Assembly: GCF_002843605.1 (NCBI RefSeq)
Contig: NZ_CP025263.1
Coordinates: 5,671,501-5,735,500, forward strand
Length of the DNA stretch: 64,000 bases
Direction: 5' to 3'
DNA from: Pseudomonas sp. S09G 359
Lineage (GTDB): Bacteria > Pseudomonadota > Gammaproteobacteria > Pseudomonadales > Pseudomonadaceae
A program made the position numbers and the translations under genes. Below, in pieces: positions 18,521-28,602 of the stretch (positions are counted from its first letter, which is position 1; every line of letters begins with the position of its first letter). The notes below the pieces were generated by a model that ran no database searches, was not told the DNA's origin, and worked only from the letters and a program-made list of their open reading frames with translations.

Positions 18521-19462
18521 TTACTCCTCTGCCCCAGCAGTTGAATGCGAGCCCGTGTCAGAACCTTCAACCGCGGCCACTTCTTTCTTCTCGTGCTTGA
18601 CCGGCTTGCCTGGCTTCATACCTTCGTACTTGTCGACGATTTTCTGAAACAGGTTCGGCTCATACGTGGAGTACAGGGCGACTGGGTTGTTCTGGCTTGG
18701 TTTGGTCAGGGCGTCGTATTCAGCTTGATCAAGCTGTTTAGGTGCGGCCTTGACTTCGGCTACCCAGGCGTTGAAATCTTCCTGGCTCGTCGAGATCGCT
18801 TTGAATTTCATGCCGGTGAAGCCAGCGCCGCTGTAATTAGCGGAGATGCCTTCCATTTCAGCTTTTTCGTTGGCGATCAGGTGCAGGCGGGTCTGCATGC
18901 CTGCCATCGCGTAGATCTGGCCGCCCAGTGCGGGGATGAAGAACGAGTTCATCACGGCGTCGGAAGTGATCCGGAAGTTCAGCGGGGTGTTCTCCGGGAA
19001 CTTGATCTCGTTCACAGTGGCGATACCCAGGTCCGGGTAGATGAACAGCCACTTCCAGTCCAGCGCGACCACTTCGATATTGATCGGCTTGACGTCGGAC
19101 TCCAGCGGACGGTACGGGTCCAGCTCGTGGGTCGACTTATAGGTGATGTAACCCAAGGCGATGATGATGAGGATCGGAACCAGCCACACCGCGATTTCGA
19201 TCTTGGTGGAGTGCGACCACTTAGGCGCGTAGGTAGCGCTGGTGTTCGACGCGCGGTATTTCCAGGCGAAGGCGAAGGTCATGATGATCACAGGCACCAC
19301 GACCAACAACATCAGCAGGGTGGCGGTGATGATCAGGTTTCGTTGATCCAGACCGACCTGACCTTTTGGGTCGAGCAAGGTCCACTTGCAGCCTCCCAGC
19401 ATTAACATCATGCCAAGCAGCGGCAAAAAGCCTAGTAATCGGGGGTACCTGTTTTTACTCAT
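18521..19462 (-). CDS. cyoA: cytochrome o ubiquinol oxidase subunit II
   Basis: 313 residues. A lipoprotein-type signal ends in LMLGGCKWTLLDPKG (lipobox LGGC), followed by two membrane helices and a periplasmic cupredoxin domain (VVALDWKWLFIYPDLGIATVNEI, SFFIPALGGQIYAMAGMQTRL) without the CuA Cys pair, as in quinol oxidases. It is the first gene of the operon. The ATG at 19462 follows AGAGG; a longer frame lacks a ribosome site. Confidence 0.97.
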   Translation of the reverse strand: MSKNRYPRLLGFLPLLGMMLMLGGCKWTLLDPKGQVGLDQRNLIITATLLMLLVVVPVIIMTFAFAWKYRASNTSATYAPKWSHSTKIEIAVWLVPILIIIALGYITYKSTHELDPYRPLESDVKPINIEVVALDWKWLFIYPDLGIATVNEIKFPENTPLNFRITSDAVMNSFFIPALGGQIYAMAGMQTRLHLIANEKAEMEGISANYSGAGFTGMKFKAISTSQEDFNAWVAEVKAAPKQLDQAEYDALTKPSQNNPVALYSTYEPNLFQKIVDKYEGMKPGKPVKHEKKEVAAVEGSDTGSHSTAGAEE

Positions 19463-20202
19463 CTCACGACCTCTAAAGCAGCTTGCGCAATGCAGTTGGG
19501 TTTTGATCGCCAACACTTCACCCTGCCAAGGGTTGGCATTTCTCTTCGATTGAATAAGAGCCTGCCCGTCACGCCATAACTGTACGTTTCACGGACCTGC
19601 GGTGAGTTCTTATTCGATTTCGTGGTTAAAGGCCTTGTTACAGACCAATTCCATTTGGTGCGGATAGTTGAAAGGCTGCCGGAACCTTGGGGTCGCACAG
19701 AGCCATCCATCTGCCCCTCGACCGCTCCAGTGCTCAAATATTGAACAGCACAGGACATTCAGTGCGGGCGATTGTAGTTAGCTAGCGATGTATAAACCAT
19801 GTCTTATAAAGAAATAATTTTTATCGATTACAGCAATAATACTTCACCATTATTGCAAGGGTTCGCGATCTTATCGCGTTCGATTCTCAACAAAAACCAC
19901 AAAAATTGCCCTGTTATTACCCCATGTGTCTCAGCCCTTACAGCCCGTAAGGGCATGGCAAACGCATCCAACCCCCCATAAAACAAGGCATTCGGACATC
20001 ACGCCGAGGCTCGAGCCGCGCGACCTTCCGGGCCAGGTTCAAACGACGAACTGACAGCACAAATTGACCGGTCAGTGCAAATTTAAGCGGCTCTTCGGCG
20101 GCTCAGAAACGTCCTGCGACAGCTTCCGTGTGACAACATGTCGCACACTGCGCGCACCTAAACTTGCCCCTCGTCACGGCCCTTTCACAAAACCCCACAT
20201 AC
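19463..20202. other. non-coding upstream region of the cyo operon
   Basis: About 740 bp without a convincing gene. It is AT-rich around 19780-19930, and short frames there have poor codon bias. It should hold the cyoA promoter and its regulatory sites; the palindrome at 19833 is the clearest element. Confidence 0.6.
19833..19856. promoter_or_regulatory. 24-bp perfect-arm palindrome, possible operator
   Basis: GCAATAAT and ATTATTGC are exact reverse complements around an 8-nt spacer (ACTTCACC), in the AT-rich region about 370 bp upstream of cyoA. The shape fits a dimeric regulator site, but I cannot assign a regulator. Confidence 0.35.
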
Positions 20203-20244
20203 GAAAACGCCCCGGCCTTCGTTCAAGAAGGACCAGGGCGTTTC
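20203..20244 (-). terminator. rho-independent terminator after dsbB
   Basis: Long, slightly imperfect stem (GAAACGCCCTGGTCCTTC / GAAGGCCGGGGCGTTTTC on the minus strand) with a TTGAAC loop and a short T run, 10 bp past the dsbB stop. Confidence 0.8.
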
Positions 20245-20254
20245 AGTCAAAAGC

Positions 20255-20761
20255 TCAGGCCTTGCGTTGGCGATTCCGATAGATGCCCAGCGGCACCAGG
20301 ATCACCGTCAGCACAAACGCGACCAGCGCCCATTGCGCCAGCGACAGGCCAAGCACCGGTGGGTAGGGGGTGCTGCAGAAACCGTCGACCTGGAATCCCA
20401 GCGGGAACACCTTGGCCAGGGGCAGCTCATCGACGATCGGTTGCAGCACGTCGACGCCGCAACTGACCTGGGGGAAAAACTGGGTGTACACATGATGGCC
20501 GGCCGCAGCCACGCCACCGAGGGCACTGAGGATCACCAGCCCTTCAAACAGGGTGACGGCGCCCTTGGTGCGCATCGCGGCACCGATGAACGCGAAGACC
20601 GCGATCAACAGCAACGCATAGCGCTGCAGGATGCACAGCGGGCACGGCGCCTCGCCCAACACCACCTGCATATACAGCGCACCACCGATCAGCGCCAGGC
20701 AGATGATGCCCAGCAACACCAGAAAGCGTCGCTCCCTGCCTAAACGCAATTCGTCACTCAT
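20255..20761 (-). CDS. dsbB: disulfide bond formation protein DsbB
   Basis: 168 residues, four membrane helices. The first periplasmic loop has the redox pair in EAPCPLCILQRYA (CxxC); the second loop has its own Cys pair, in QVSCGVDV and DGFCSTPYPP. It reoxidises DsbA and passes electrons to ubiquinone in the inner membrane. The ATG at 20761 gives the usual N-terminus; 16 extra in-frame residues upstream are not conserved-looking. It is followed by its own terminator. Confidence 0.95.
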   Translation of the reverse strand: MSDELRLGRERRFLVLLGIICLALIGGALYMQVVLGEAPCPLCILQRYALLLIAVFAFIGAAMRTKGAVTLFEGLVILSALGGVAAAGHHVYTQFFPQVSCGVDVLQPIVDELPLAKVFPLGFQVDGFCSTPYPPVLGLSLAQWALVAFVLTVILVPLGIYRNRQRKA

Positions 20762-20880
20762 CCCCGTTTCCCTTTGTTTGGTTGTGCCAATGGGCGCAAG
20801 TTTACACACAGAGAGTGGTTTAAACAGAGAGGGGTTAACAGCGGATTAATCGTCGAAAATGTTGTGGCTGTTCGGACGCC

Positions 20881-20946
20881 ATCGCGGGCAAGCCCGGCTC
20901 CCACAGTGGAGTGCATTCCAATGTGGGAGCCGGGCTTGCCCGCGAT
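20881..20946. repeat. REP doublet, perfect 25-bp inverted arms
   Basis: ATCGCGGGCAAGCCCGGCTC with CCACA and its exact reverse complement are separated by 16 nt. It belongs to the CGCGGGCAAGCCCGGCTCCCAC type, also seen at 47275, and lies between dsbB and hmp. Confidence 0.85.
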
Positions 20947-20975
20947 GATGCCGACTCGGTGGTGCGGTCTAAACC

Positions 20976-22157
20976 TTATTCCAAGGCCGCAGCCGGGCCG
21001 AAGAATTCATAGCGCGCCTGTTTCTCCGGTACACCCAAGGCCTTGAGGTGGCGCTTGATGGCAGCCATGAAGCCTTTAGGCCCCAGGAAGTAGGCATCGA
21101 TGTCGCGCTGCTCGGGCAACCAGGCGGCCAGTTGCTCCTGATTCAGCAGGCCAACCTTGTCCGCCGTCGGGCTCACGCCGTCATCCTCGGCATAGCAGTA
21201 AAAGCGCTTGAGCTGCGGATGCTGCGCCGCCAGGCCATCCACCCAGTCGCGGAACGCATGCACCCCGCCGTTACGCGCGCAATGGATAAAATGCACCGGG
21301 CGTTTTGTCGCCAGTGCCGCCTCGAGCATCGGCAAGGTCGGGGTGATGCCGACGCCGCCGCTGATCAGCACCAATGGCTTATCGCTGGCCGCCAGGGTGA
21401 ACTCGCCCGATGGAGTAAACAGGTCAATGGTCGCGCCGACATGCAGTTGGTCATGCAGGTAGTTGGACACCCGCCCACCGGCTTCGCGCTTGACGCTGAT
21501 GCGGTACTGGCCCGCATCGGTCAGCGCCGACAACGAGTAGTTGCGGCGCACTTCTTCGCCATCCAGCACCAGCTTCATGCCGATGTACTGGCCGGGCGCG
21601 GCAGCGAGGATCTGGCCGTTATCCACAGGGGCGAAGTAAAAGGAGACGATCTCGGCGCTCTCCTCCACGCGCTTGACCACCTTGAACGACCGCGCACCGC
21701 GCCAGCCACCGGGGGCCTGGGCCTTTTCGTCGTAGATGGCTTTTTCGGCGCCGATCAGGATATCCGCCAACTGGCCATAGGCCGCACCCCAGGCGCTCAT
21801 CACCTCGGGGGTGGCAATCTCGCTGCCCAGCACTTCAGAAATCGCCCGCAGCAGGCACGCGCCCACGATCGGGTAGTGTTCCGGCAAAATCTGCAAGGCC
21901 ACATGCTTGTTGATGATCTTCGCCACCAGGTCGCCTAATTGGTCGAGCTGGTCGATATGCCGCGCGTACATCAATACGCCATTGGCCAAGGCGCGAGGTT
22001 GGTCACCGCTGGCCTGGTGGGCCTGGTTGAACAGCGGGCGAACCTCAGGGTACTCGGACAGCATCATGCGGTAGAAATGCGTGATCAGCGCTTCGCCGCC
22101 GCTTTCCAGCAGGGGCACGGTGGATTTGACGATGGCACGGTCTTGGGCACTAAGCAT
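20976..22157 (-). CDS. hmp: flavohemoprotein (nitric oxide dioxygenase)
   Basis: 393 residues: N-terminal globin (~1-140, with HVALQILPEHYPIVG carrying the proximal His), FAD-binding domain (~150-255, RRNYSLS) and NAD-binding domain (~260-393, LVLISGGVGITPTLPML and YFLGPKGFM). It turns NO and O2 into nitrate using NADH. It is divergent from norR with a sigma-54-like promoter and NorR-type sites in between, which supports NO-inducible expression. Confidence 0.96.
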   Translation of the reverse strand: MLSAQDRAIVKSTVPLLESGGEALITHFYRMMLSEYPEVRPLFNQAHQASGDQPRALANGVLMYARHIDQLDQLGDLVAKIINKHVALQILPEHYPIVGACLLRAISEVLGSEIATPEVMSAWGAAYGQLADILIGAEKAIYDEKAQAPGGWRGARSFKVVKRVEESAEIVSFYFAPVDNGQILAAAPGQYIGMKLVLDGEEVRRNYSLSALTDAGQYRISVKREAGGRVSNYLHDQLHVGATIDLFTPSGEFTLAASDKPLVLISGGVGITPTLPMLEAALATKRPVHFIHCARNGGVHAFRDWVDGLAAQHPQLKRFYCYAEDDGVSPTADKVGLLNQEQLAAWLPEQRDIDAYFLGPKGFMAAIKRHLKALGVPEKQARYEFFGPAAALE

Positions 22158-22196
22158 GGGAGCCTCCTGGGCTTCTTTACTGATTGCCTTTGTATA

Positions 22197-22213
22197 CTCA
22201 GCATTCGTGCCAA
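22197..22213 (-). promoter_or_regulatory. sigma-54-like promoter of hmp
   Basis: On the minus strand TTGGCACGAATGCTGAG matches the -24 element (TTGGCACG) exactly and the -12 element partly (CTGA where TTGC is usual), with correct spacing. It points towards hmp, whose ATG is 40 bp downstream. NorR is a sigma-54 activator, which supports the call. Confidence 0.6.
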
Positions 22214-22253
22214 CTTATAAATCCATATATATCAATAGCTTAAACTAACTGTA

Positions 22254-22309
22254 GTCAATATGACTCTGTTGGATTTATAGTCATAAGGACCACAAGGAGT
22301 CATTATGAC
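22254..22309. promoter_or_regulatory. three NorR-type GT-N7-AC sites
   Basis: GTCAATATGAC (22254-22264), GTCATAAGGAC (22280-22290) and GTCATTATGAC (22299-22309) each fit the GT-N7-AC core known for NorR enhancer sites. The third overlaps the norR start codon, suggesting autoregulation. They lie 40-110 bp upstream of the hmp sigma-54-like promoter, the usual enhancer position. Confidence 0.65.
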
Positions 22310-23849
22310 TGCGCAATCACTGCTCACTACCCTGCTGCCGCTGGTCGCCGACCTGTCCCGCGACCTGCCCGAAGGCGAGCGTTACCGCCGCCTGCTGCAA
22401 GCCATGCGCGCCCTGCTACCGTGCGACGCCGCCGCGTTGTTGCGCCTGGACGGCGACTGGCTGGTGCCGCTGGCGGTCGACGGCTTGAGCGCCGACACCC
22501 TGGGCCGACGCTTCAAGGTCAGCGAGCATCCGCGCTTCGCCGTGTTGCTCAGCAGCCCCGGCCCGACGCGCTTCGACACTGACAGCGAGTTGCCCGACCC
22601 GTACGACGGCCTCGTCGATGGCCTGCATGGCCACCTGGAAGTGCACGACTGCATGGGCTGCCCGCTGTTCGTCGACGACCAGCCCTGGGGCCTGCTGACC
22701 CTGGACGCGCTCGACACCGAACGCTTCGAACGCGTGGAACTGGATGCCTTGCAAGCCTTCGCCAGCCTCGCGGCCGCCACCGTCAACGCGGCCGAACGCA
22801 TCGAACGCCTGGCCTTGCGCGCCGAAGACGAACACCAGCGCGCTGAAATCTACCGCCAGGCCAGCGGCCAGCAGCACAAGGAAATGATCGGCCAGAGCAA
22901 AAGCCACAAGCGCCTGGTGGAGGAAATCAAACTGGTGGGCGGCAGCGACCTGACCGTGCTGATCACCGGCGAAACCGGGGTGGGCAAAGAGCTGGTAGCC
23001 CAGGCGATCCACGCCGCCTCCCACCGCGCAGACAAACCGCTGATCAGCCTCAACTGCGCCGCCCTCCCGGAAACCCTGGTGGAAAGCGAGCTGTTCGGGC
23101 ATGTGCGCGGTGCCTTTACCGGCGCGCTGAACGAGCGCCGCGGCAAGTTCGAGTTGGCCAATGGCGGCACCTTGTTCCTCGATGAAGTGGGCGAGCTGTC
23201 GTTGACGGTGCAAGCCAAGCTGCTGCGCGTACTGCAAAGCGGCCAGTTGCAGCGCCTGGGCTCGGACAAGGAACACCAGGTGGATGTGCGCCTGATCGCC
23301 GCCACTAACCGCGACCTGGCCGACGAGGTGCGCAACGGCCGCTACCGCGCCGACTTCTACCACCGCCTCAGCGTGTACCCGCTGCAAGTGCCGGCGCTGC
23401 GCGAGCGCGGGCGCGATGTGTTGCTGCTGGCCGGGTTTTTCCTCGAACAGAACCGCTCACGCATGGGCCTGGGCAGCCTGCGCCTGACAGGCGATGCCCA
23501 GGCGGCGCTGCTGGCCTATAACTGGCCAGGCAATGTGCGAGAGCTGGAGCATTTGATCGGGCGCAGCGCATTGAAAGCCCTGGGCAACTGCCGCGAGCGG
23601 CCGAAGATTCTGAGCCTGAGTGCCCTCGACCTGGACCTGCCCGACGTCAGCGCGCCGGCCTTCGAAGAGGCGCCGCAGGTACCCCTCGCGGTGACCGGTG
23701 ACCTGCGCCAGGCCACCGAGCACTACCAGCGCCAAGTGATCAACGCCTGCCTGGAACGCCACCAGCACAACTGGGCCAGCGCCGCCCGCGAACTGGGCCT
23801 GGACCGCGCCAACCTGGGCCGCATGGCCAAGCGCCTGGGCCTAAAATAG
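22305..23849 (+). CDS. norR: NO-responsive sigma-54-dependent activator NorR
   Basis: 514 residues: GAF sensor (~20-175) with HDCMGCPLFVDD, matching the region that supplies non-heme iron ligands; AAA+ domain (~195-435) with GETGVGKELVAQ (Walker A), GAFTGA (sigma-54 contact loop) and GGTLFLDEVGEL (Walker B); C-terminal Fis-type HTH (NWASAARELGLDRANLGRMAKRLGL). It activates NO-detoxification genes. Divergent hmp and the intergenic sites define its likely target. Confidence 0.95.
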   Translation: MTAQSLLTTLLPLVADLSRDLPEGERYRRLLQAMRALLPCDAAALLRLDGDWLVPLAVDGLSADTLGRRFKVSEHPRFAVLLSSPGPTRFDTDSELPDPYDGLVDGLHGHLEVHDCMGCPLFVDDQPWGLLTLDALDTERFERVELDALQAFASLAAATVNAAERIERLALRAEDEHQRAEIYRQASGQQHKEMIGQSKSHKRLVEEIKLVGGSDLTVLITGETGVGKELVAQAIHAASHRADKPLISLNCAALPETLVESELFGHVRGAFTGALNERRGKFELANGGTLFLDEVGELSLTVQAKLLRVLQSGQLQRLGSDKEHQVDVRLIAATNRDLADEVRNGRYRADFYHRLSVYPLQVPALRERGRDVLLLAGFFLEQNRSRMGLGSLRLTGDAQAALLAYNWPGNVRELEHLIGRSALKALGNCRERPKILSLSALDLDLPDVSAPAFEEAPQVPLAVTGDLRQATEHYQRQVINACLERHQHNWASAARELGLDRANLGRMAKRLGLK

Positions 23850-23870
23850 CCCAAACAACTCGGTCAAAAA

Positions 23871-23964
23871 ATGTGGGAGGGGGCTTGCTCGCGAATGCGG
23901 TGTGTCAGTCACCAAAGATATCGACTGATCCACCGCTTTCGCGAGCAAGCCCGCTCCCACATTT
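23871..23964. repeat. REP doublet with hybrid left arm
   Basis: The left arm combines the GGAGGGGGCTTG half of one REP subtype with the CTCGCGA half of another; the right arm is the pure TCGCGAGCAAGCCCG type. The stop codon of the EamA gene lies inside the right edge of the element. Confidence 0.8.
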
Positions 23965-24865
23965 AGATTTGTTGTGCCTTGAGGGCTGGGCTCACAGGTT
24001 TTGGCTTACGAAACACCAACACATTCCCCGCCATCACCAACACCAGCCCCATCAACGCCGGCGCGGTCCACTGATACCCCTCGGCAAACGCCGACACATT
24101 CAACGCCACCACCGGAAACAGCACCGTGCAATACGCCGCACGCTCCGGGCCCATGCGCCCGACCAAGGTCAGGTAGGCCGTGAAGCCAATCACCGAACCC
24201 GGAATCACCAGGTACCACAGCGCGCCCATATACCGCGCGCTCCAGTCCATCTCAAAGGGAATACCGCGCAGCACACAGTAGGTCGCCAGCATCAGCGAAC
24301 CATAGGCCATGCCCCAGGCATTGGTGGTCAGCGGCCGCAGCCCGGCCTTCTGCTGCAGGCTCGAGAGCATGTTGCCGGCCGAAAAACACATGGTTCCCAG
24401 TAACGCCAGGCCCAAGCCAAGCAAGGTTTGCGGGCTGGCGGTATGCCCCACCAACTCTGGCCAGAACAACAGCCCCAGCCCCAACAGGCCAAGGCCGCCG
24501 CCCATCAACACATTGCGCGCCACGCGCTGGCCGAAAAACACCCGAGCATTGAATGCATTCCACAGCGTGGCCGTGGAAAACACCACCGCCACCAGGCCGC
24601 TGGGGATCCATTGGCTGGCCGTGAGAAAGCACATGAAGTTCACGCAAAACAGGCACAAGCCCTGGGCCAGGCAGATGAGGTGCCCGCGCCGGTTCATCAC
24701 CTGCAGCTTGCGGCTGAGCAGCAGCAACGCAAACAGCACCAGCGCCGCGAGGCCGAAGCGATAGACGATGGACACAGGAATCGCCACCACGCCCAACTGC
24801 CATTTAAGCGCAATCCAGGTGGTGCCCCAGATCAGCACGGTGAGTAAATACAGGGAAAGGTTCAT
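23963..24865 (-). CDS. EamA/DMT-family membrane transporter
   Basis: 300 residues with ten predicted membrane helices in two EamA repeats (first starts LYLLTVLIWGTTWIALKWQLG). The drug/metabolite transporter superfamily usually exports amino acids or other small metabolites; the substrate is unknown. The ATG at 24865 puts the first helix at the N-terminus; the longer frame adds 57 unlikely residues. It is divergent from an AraC regulator, a likely controller. Confidence 0.9.
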   Translation of the reverse strand: MNLSLYLLTVLIWGTTWIALKWQLGVVAIPVSIVYRFGLAALVLFALLLLSRKLQVMNRRGHLICLAQGLCLFCVNFMCFLTASQWIPSGLVAVVFSTATLWNAFNARVFFGQRVARNVLMGGGLGLLGLGLLFWPELVGHTASPQTLLGLGLALLGTMCFSAGNMLSSLQQKAGLRPLTTNAWGMAYGSLMLATYCVLRGIPFEMDWSARYMGALWYLVIPGSVIGFTAYLTLVGRMGPERAAYCTVLFPVVALNVSAFAEGYQWTAPALMGLVLVMAGNVLVFRKPKPVSPALKAQQI

Positions 24866-25003
24866 AGCGGGCTCCATCGGTTGAGCCACAGTGTCGCGTT
24901 CAACCTGCACAATGCTCTTGCAGATTCTTGCGCTTTTGTCGGGCGACGGGCTCACAGCGCCCGTTGCGCGGAGTAGGATGCAAAGCGTCGGAGAGCACAC
25001 ACC

Positions 25004-25876
25004 ATGCCTGATCTGGAATCCCTGCAAGTCTTTCAAGCCCTTAACCGCTCACCCAACGCACGCCTGGAAGCCTGCGCCGAGCTCGGTGACGGCTTGTCTG
25101 CGGCCTTGTGGAGCAACCACCACGACTCCCAGGATTACCAGGCGCCCAGCCATCACACCCTGTCGTGCTATATCGGCGGCGGCACCGGCACGTTTCGCCG
25201 CGACCAACCGGGCACCAAGGGCGGCCCCGACAAACTCTGCATCCTGCCCGCCGAGCACCAGTCGGCATGGGTGATCAACGGTGAAATCCGTTTGGCCCAC
25301 GTGTATTTCAGCCCGGAACAATTTGCCCTCGGGTGCGTCACCCTGCTCGACCGCGAGCCGCGCACGCTGGCGCTGCGCGAGAGCACCTTCCTCGAAGACG
25401 CCAGCCAGGCCCGGCGCTTTCACCAATTGATCGCCCTCAACTGGCAGGAGCCCGCCGAACGCTTGCTGACCAGCAGCCTGGCCCACGAAATGCTCAGCCA
25501 CACCCTGCTCAGCCAGGTGGGTGCGCGTGATGGCCTGCGTTTAAAAGGCGGGCTGGCGGCGTACCAGCGGCGATTGTTGGTGGACTACATCGACCAGCAC
25601 CTGGCAGACCCGATCAGCCTGGGGCAGTTGGCCAGCCTGTGCGCGCTGTCGGAATACCACTTTGCGCGGATGTTCCGCCAAAGCTTCGGCCTGCCGCCCC
25701 ATCAGTTTTTGCTGGCGCGCCGCCTGACCCGCGCGCAAAGCCTGCTGCGCGGCGGCGCCCTGCCGCTCGGGGAAATCGCCTGGATGTGCGGGTTTTCCAG
25801 TGCCAGCCACTTCACCCATCGTTTCCGCCAGGCCATGGGCGCCACGCCCGGTGAATACCGCCAGGCCTTCCTCTAA
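25004..25876 (+). CDS. AraC-family transcriptional regulator
   Basis: 290 residues. An N-terminal cupin-like sensor region (~40-170) precedes two C-terminal HTH motifs ([21 protein letters not shown] and [22 protein letters not shown], the AraC signature) ending in GATPGEYRQ. It is divergent from the EamA transporter gene (138 bp), the probable target. The last 4 bp overlap the end of the convergent LuxR gene. Confidence 0.93.
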   Translation: MPDLESLQVFQALNRSPNARLEACAELGDGLSAALWSNHHDSQDYQAPSHHTLSCYIGGGTGTFRRDQPGTKGGPDKLCILPAEHQSAWVINGEIRLAHVYFSPEQFALGCVTLLDREPRTLALRESTFLEDASQARRFHQLIALNWQEPAERLLTSSLAHEMLSHTLLSQVGARDGLRLKGGLAAYQRRLLVDYIDQHLADPISLGQLASLCALSEYHFARMFRQSFGLPPHQFLLARRLTRAQSLLRGGALPLGEIAWMCGFSSASHFTHRFRQAMGATPGEYRQAFL

Positions 25877-28374
25877 ACCATCAACCCCAACGTCTTGGCC
25901 TTGGCCACCGCCTGGGTGCGCCGCTCCACGCCGAGCTTGCTGTGGATGCGTCGCGCGTGGGTCTTGACGGTGTGCAGGGAGATAAACAGCCGGTCGGCGA
26001 TTTCCAGGTTGGAGTTGCCCACGGCGATCAGTTGCAACACTTCCAGTTCACGTTGGCTCAGCGGGTTTTCCACCGCGCCGGGCGTGCTCGCCTGCGGCTC
26101 CATGCCCAGCTCACTCAACAACCCCGGCGAGCGCAAACGCAGTTCGCGAACCGCCTGCTGCACCTGGCAGCGCGCAGCCAGGTCCAACCCGGTTTGCAGT
26201 GCACGCCGCGCGAGGGCGCCGTCGCCCAACTGCCAGGCCACTTCGCCGAGCACCAGGTGCAGTTCGGTTTCCAGGCACAGCATGCCGCGCTGGTGAGTGC
26301 TTTCCAGTAGCGCCGTGAGCCGTGCCACCGGCTGCTCGGCGCAGCCCAGCTTGACCTCCGCCAACACCAGCAGGTACTCAAGGCGCGGGATCAGCTCCAG
26401 GGTGGCCGGCGGTGCCTGCTTGGCCTGGGGCCCACGGAAATGGCGAAGCACGCGGCGCATCGCCTCCACGGTCAATTCGGCGCGCCCCTGCTGCAACCAG
26501 AAATGCCCGCTGACCAACAGCAGCACCGCGCGGTACACGGTGTCCGGCACCTGGCGTTGTTGCATCAGGCGCTCGGCTTCACGCAACTGGAAAAACGCCT
26601 GGGCGTAATCTCCGCGGTTGGCGGCCAACAGCGCCAGGCCGAGAAAGCCATAGAGCACACGCTTATCCTGGCTGTGCAGGCACAGGGCCAGGCCGCTTTC
26701 GAAGCATTCGCCGGCCAGGGCGTCGTGGCCCTGGCGCAATGCCAGATGCCCACGCCGCAAAGCGATACGGCCTACCAGTGGACCGAGCTTGAGCCGCTGC
26801 TCAAGCAACATCGCCTGTACATTTTCCAGCAGGCTTTGCGCCCGATAAGGCGCACCCCGCTGCTCCAGCAATTGCGCATGGTCCAGTTCGAGCAAGGCCT
26901 CCAGCAGCAACGAGCCATGGGCCCGCGCCAGGCACAGTGCTTCGCGGTTCAGGCTTTGGGCCACGTCCAGCTCACCGCGTAGCAAGGCTTGCTGGGTCAG
27001 CCCCGACAGGCACATCAGCCGCGAGGTCCAGGCACTGTCGGGCAAGGCTTGCAGGGCTTCCAGAAAATGCCCGCGGGAACGTTCGGCCTCCCCGCCCAGG
27101 TGCAGCAGCCAACCCCACTGCGCCTGCCAGCGCGCCAGCAGGTGCCGTTGCAACGCCGCCGTCGGTTGCGGGGCGAACCGCGCGAGCTGGTCGATGCACT
27201 GCGCGGCCTGCTCGAAGCGTCCGGCAAACAGCAGTGCCGCCGTGAGCAACCCAACCAGTTGCGCCGAGCCGAGCATCAATTCATCACCGTGCTGCTCATG
27301 CAGGCGTAGCAGCAGCGCGGCGTTCTGCTGACGAAACAGGTCCTCGAAACTGAAGTGCTGCAACAGGCTGACCGCCACCTCATATTCTTCGGCCAACAAC
27401 GCCTGCTCGAACGCAGCCTGCCAGTCCTGCTCGGCGGTGAACCACTGGCAGGCGCGCCGATGCCAGGAGCGTTTCGCCACCCACGGCGCATCACGCAACA
27501 GCTGGGCCACGGGTGGAAACACCTGCAGCCAGTCGGTGTCTTCCCACGGTTGGATAAACGCGCCGAGGGCCTGCAGGTCGCGCAGGTATTGGTCGCCGTC
27601 GCCATGGCCGAACAGGTGCTCGCACAGCCCCGCATTAAATCGCGGCAGATGGGCCAACACGTGCCAGGCCTCGGCCAGCTCGGGCGGCAGCGTGCTGAAC
27701 AGTTCGTGTTGCAGGTAGTCGAGCAAGGTCTTGTCGGGGTGACCATCGCCGAGCATGGCGATGCGCACACCGGCGCACCAACCGCCGCTGAACTGCAGCA
27801 CGCTGTCCACCGAATGCCCAGGCGCATGGCTGAGCAGTTGCTGGATTTCGCCAGGGCTGAAGGCCAGCTCGGCACCACATTCCAGCAACTCATCGTCCAG
27901 CAGCAGGCGCGGCCAGTTGCACGCCGGGCGCCGGCGCGCACCCAGCCACCAGGTCAGCGCGGGGCTGCCGGCGGTGAGCAGGCGGTCGAGCAAGGCGTCG
28001 GTGTCGGGTGCGGGCAAGCGGCAGAAATCATCGAGGAATAGCCACGCGGGGGCCTGCCAGCGGCTGAGGTCGAGCAGCAAGGTGGCTTCATCTGTGAACG
28101 GCAACCCGAGGTTTTGCGCGAGACGCTGGCATAGGTCGAGCGGGCTCAAGGCCACGCCATTGAGCGGCAACCAATACACCTGGCAACCCGCCGGCGCCTG
28201 CAACGCGCACTCGCCGAGCAAGGCGCTCTTGCCGCTGCCGCCAGGCGCGCAAAGCAATTTGACCCTGGCCGGCGCTGCCAGCAAAGGCTCGGCCAGGCGC
28301 GGGCGCAGCAGATGGTGGGCGGACAGCCGAGGCATGAATCCAGGACGGTCCAGGCAGCGTGTCATGGCGGTCAT
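25873..28374 (-). CDS. MalT-like LuxR-family regulator (LAL type)
   Basis: 833 residues: N-terminal ATPase with Walker [13 protein letters not shown] (~43-54) and LFLDDF as Walker B (~113), a long middle of tetratricopeptide-like helical repeats, and a C-terminal LuxR HTH ([37 protein letters not shown]). Such regulators are activated by a small inducer bound in the repeat region. It sits beside the DUF1329/DUF1302 gene set on the same strand, which it probably controls (inference from position). Confidence 0.92.
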   Translation of the reverse strand: MTAMTRCLDRPGFMPRLSAHHLLRPRLAEPLLAAPARVKLLCAPGGSGKSALLGECALQAPAGCQVYWLPLNGVALSPLDLCQRLAQNLGLPFTDEATLLLDLSRWQAPAWLFLDDFCRLPAPDTDALLDRLLTAGSPALTWWLGARRRPACNWPRLLLDDELLECGAELAFSPGEIQQLLSHAPGHSVDSVLQFSGGWCAGVRIAMLGDGHPDKTLLDYLQHELFSTLPPELAEAWHVLAHLPRFNAGLCEHLFGHGDGDQYLRDLQALGAFIQPWEDTDWLQVFPPVAQLLRDAPWVAKRSWHRRACQWFTAEQDWQAAFEQALLAEEYEVAVSLLQHFSFEDLFRQQNAALLLRLHEQHGDELMLGSAQLVGLLTAALLFAGRFEQAAQCIDQLARFAPQPTAALQRHLLARWQAQWGWLLHLGGEAERSRGHFLEALQALPDSAWTSRLMCLSGLTQQALLRGELDVAQSLNREALCLARAHGSLLLEALLELDHAQLLEQRGAPYRAQSLLENVQAMLLEQRLKLGPLVGRIALRRGHLALRQGHDALAGECFESGLALCLHSQDKRVLYGFLGLALLAANRGDYAQAFFQLREAERLMQQRQVPDTVYRAVLLLVSGHFWLQQGRAELTVEAMRRVLRHFRGPQAKQAPPATLELIPRLEYLLVLAEVKLGCAEQPVARLTALLESTHQRGMLCLETELHLVLGEVAWQLGDGALARRALQTGLDLAARCQVQQAVRELRLRSPGLLSELGMEPQASTPGAVENPLSQRELEVLQLIAVGNSNLEIADRLFISLHTVKTHARRIHSKLGVERRTQAVAKAKTLGLMV

Positions 28375-28487
28375 TGCTGCATCCTGCTTTTTTATTGTTA
28401 TGCAACCTGACGCCTACCCTAGTCCTGTGGGCGGCGGTTGTTGAAGAAGTATTCAGCGGGGTGATTTAAAGCCATGCGCAAAACTAA

Positions 28488-28580
28488 ATGTGGGAGGGGG
28501 CTTGCCCCCGATGAGGGAGTGTCAGTCACTGGATTAGTTGACTGATACACCGCCATCGGGGGCAAGCCCCCTCCCACATT
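28488..28580. repeat. REP doublet
   Basis: Opposed arms of the GGGGGCTTGCCCCCGA type (right arm CATCGGGGGCAAGCCC) with a ~45-nt middle, between the LuxR gene and the DUF1329 gene. Confidence 0.85.
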
Positions 28581-28602
28581 TGAATCGCATTTCACATCGG
28601 GA

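Noticed and set aside
19799..19981. 60-codon ORF upstream of cyoA
   Set aside because: AT-rich, no Pseudomonas codon bias and no ribosome site; more likely regulatory DNA.
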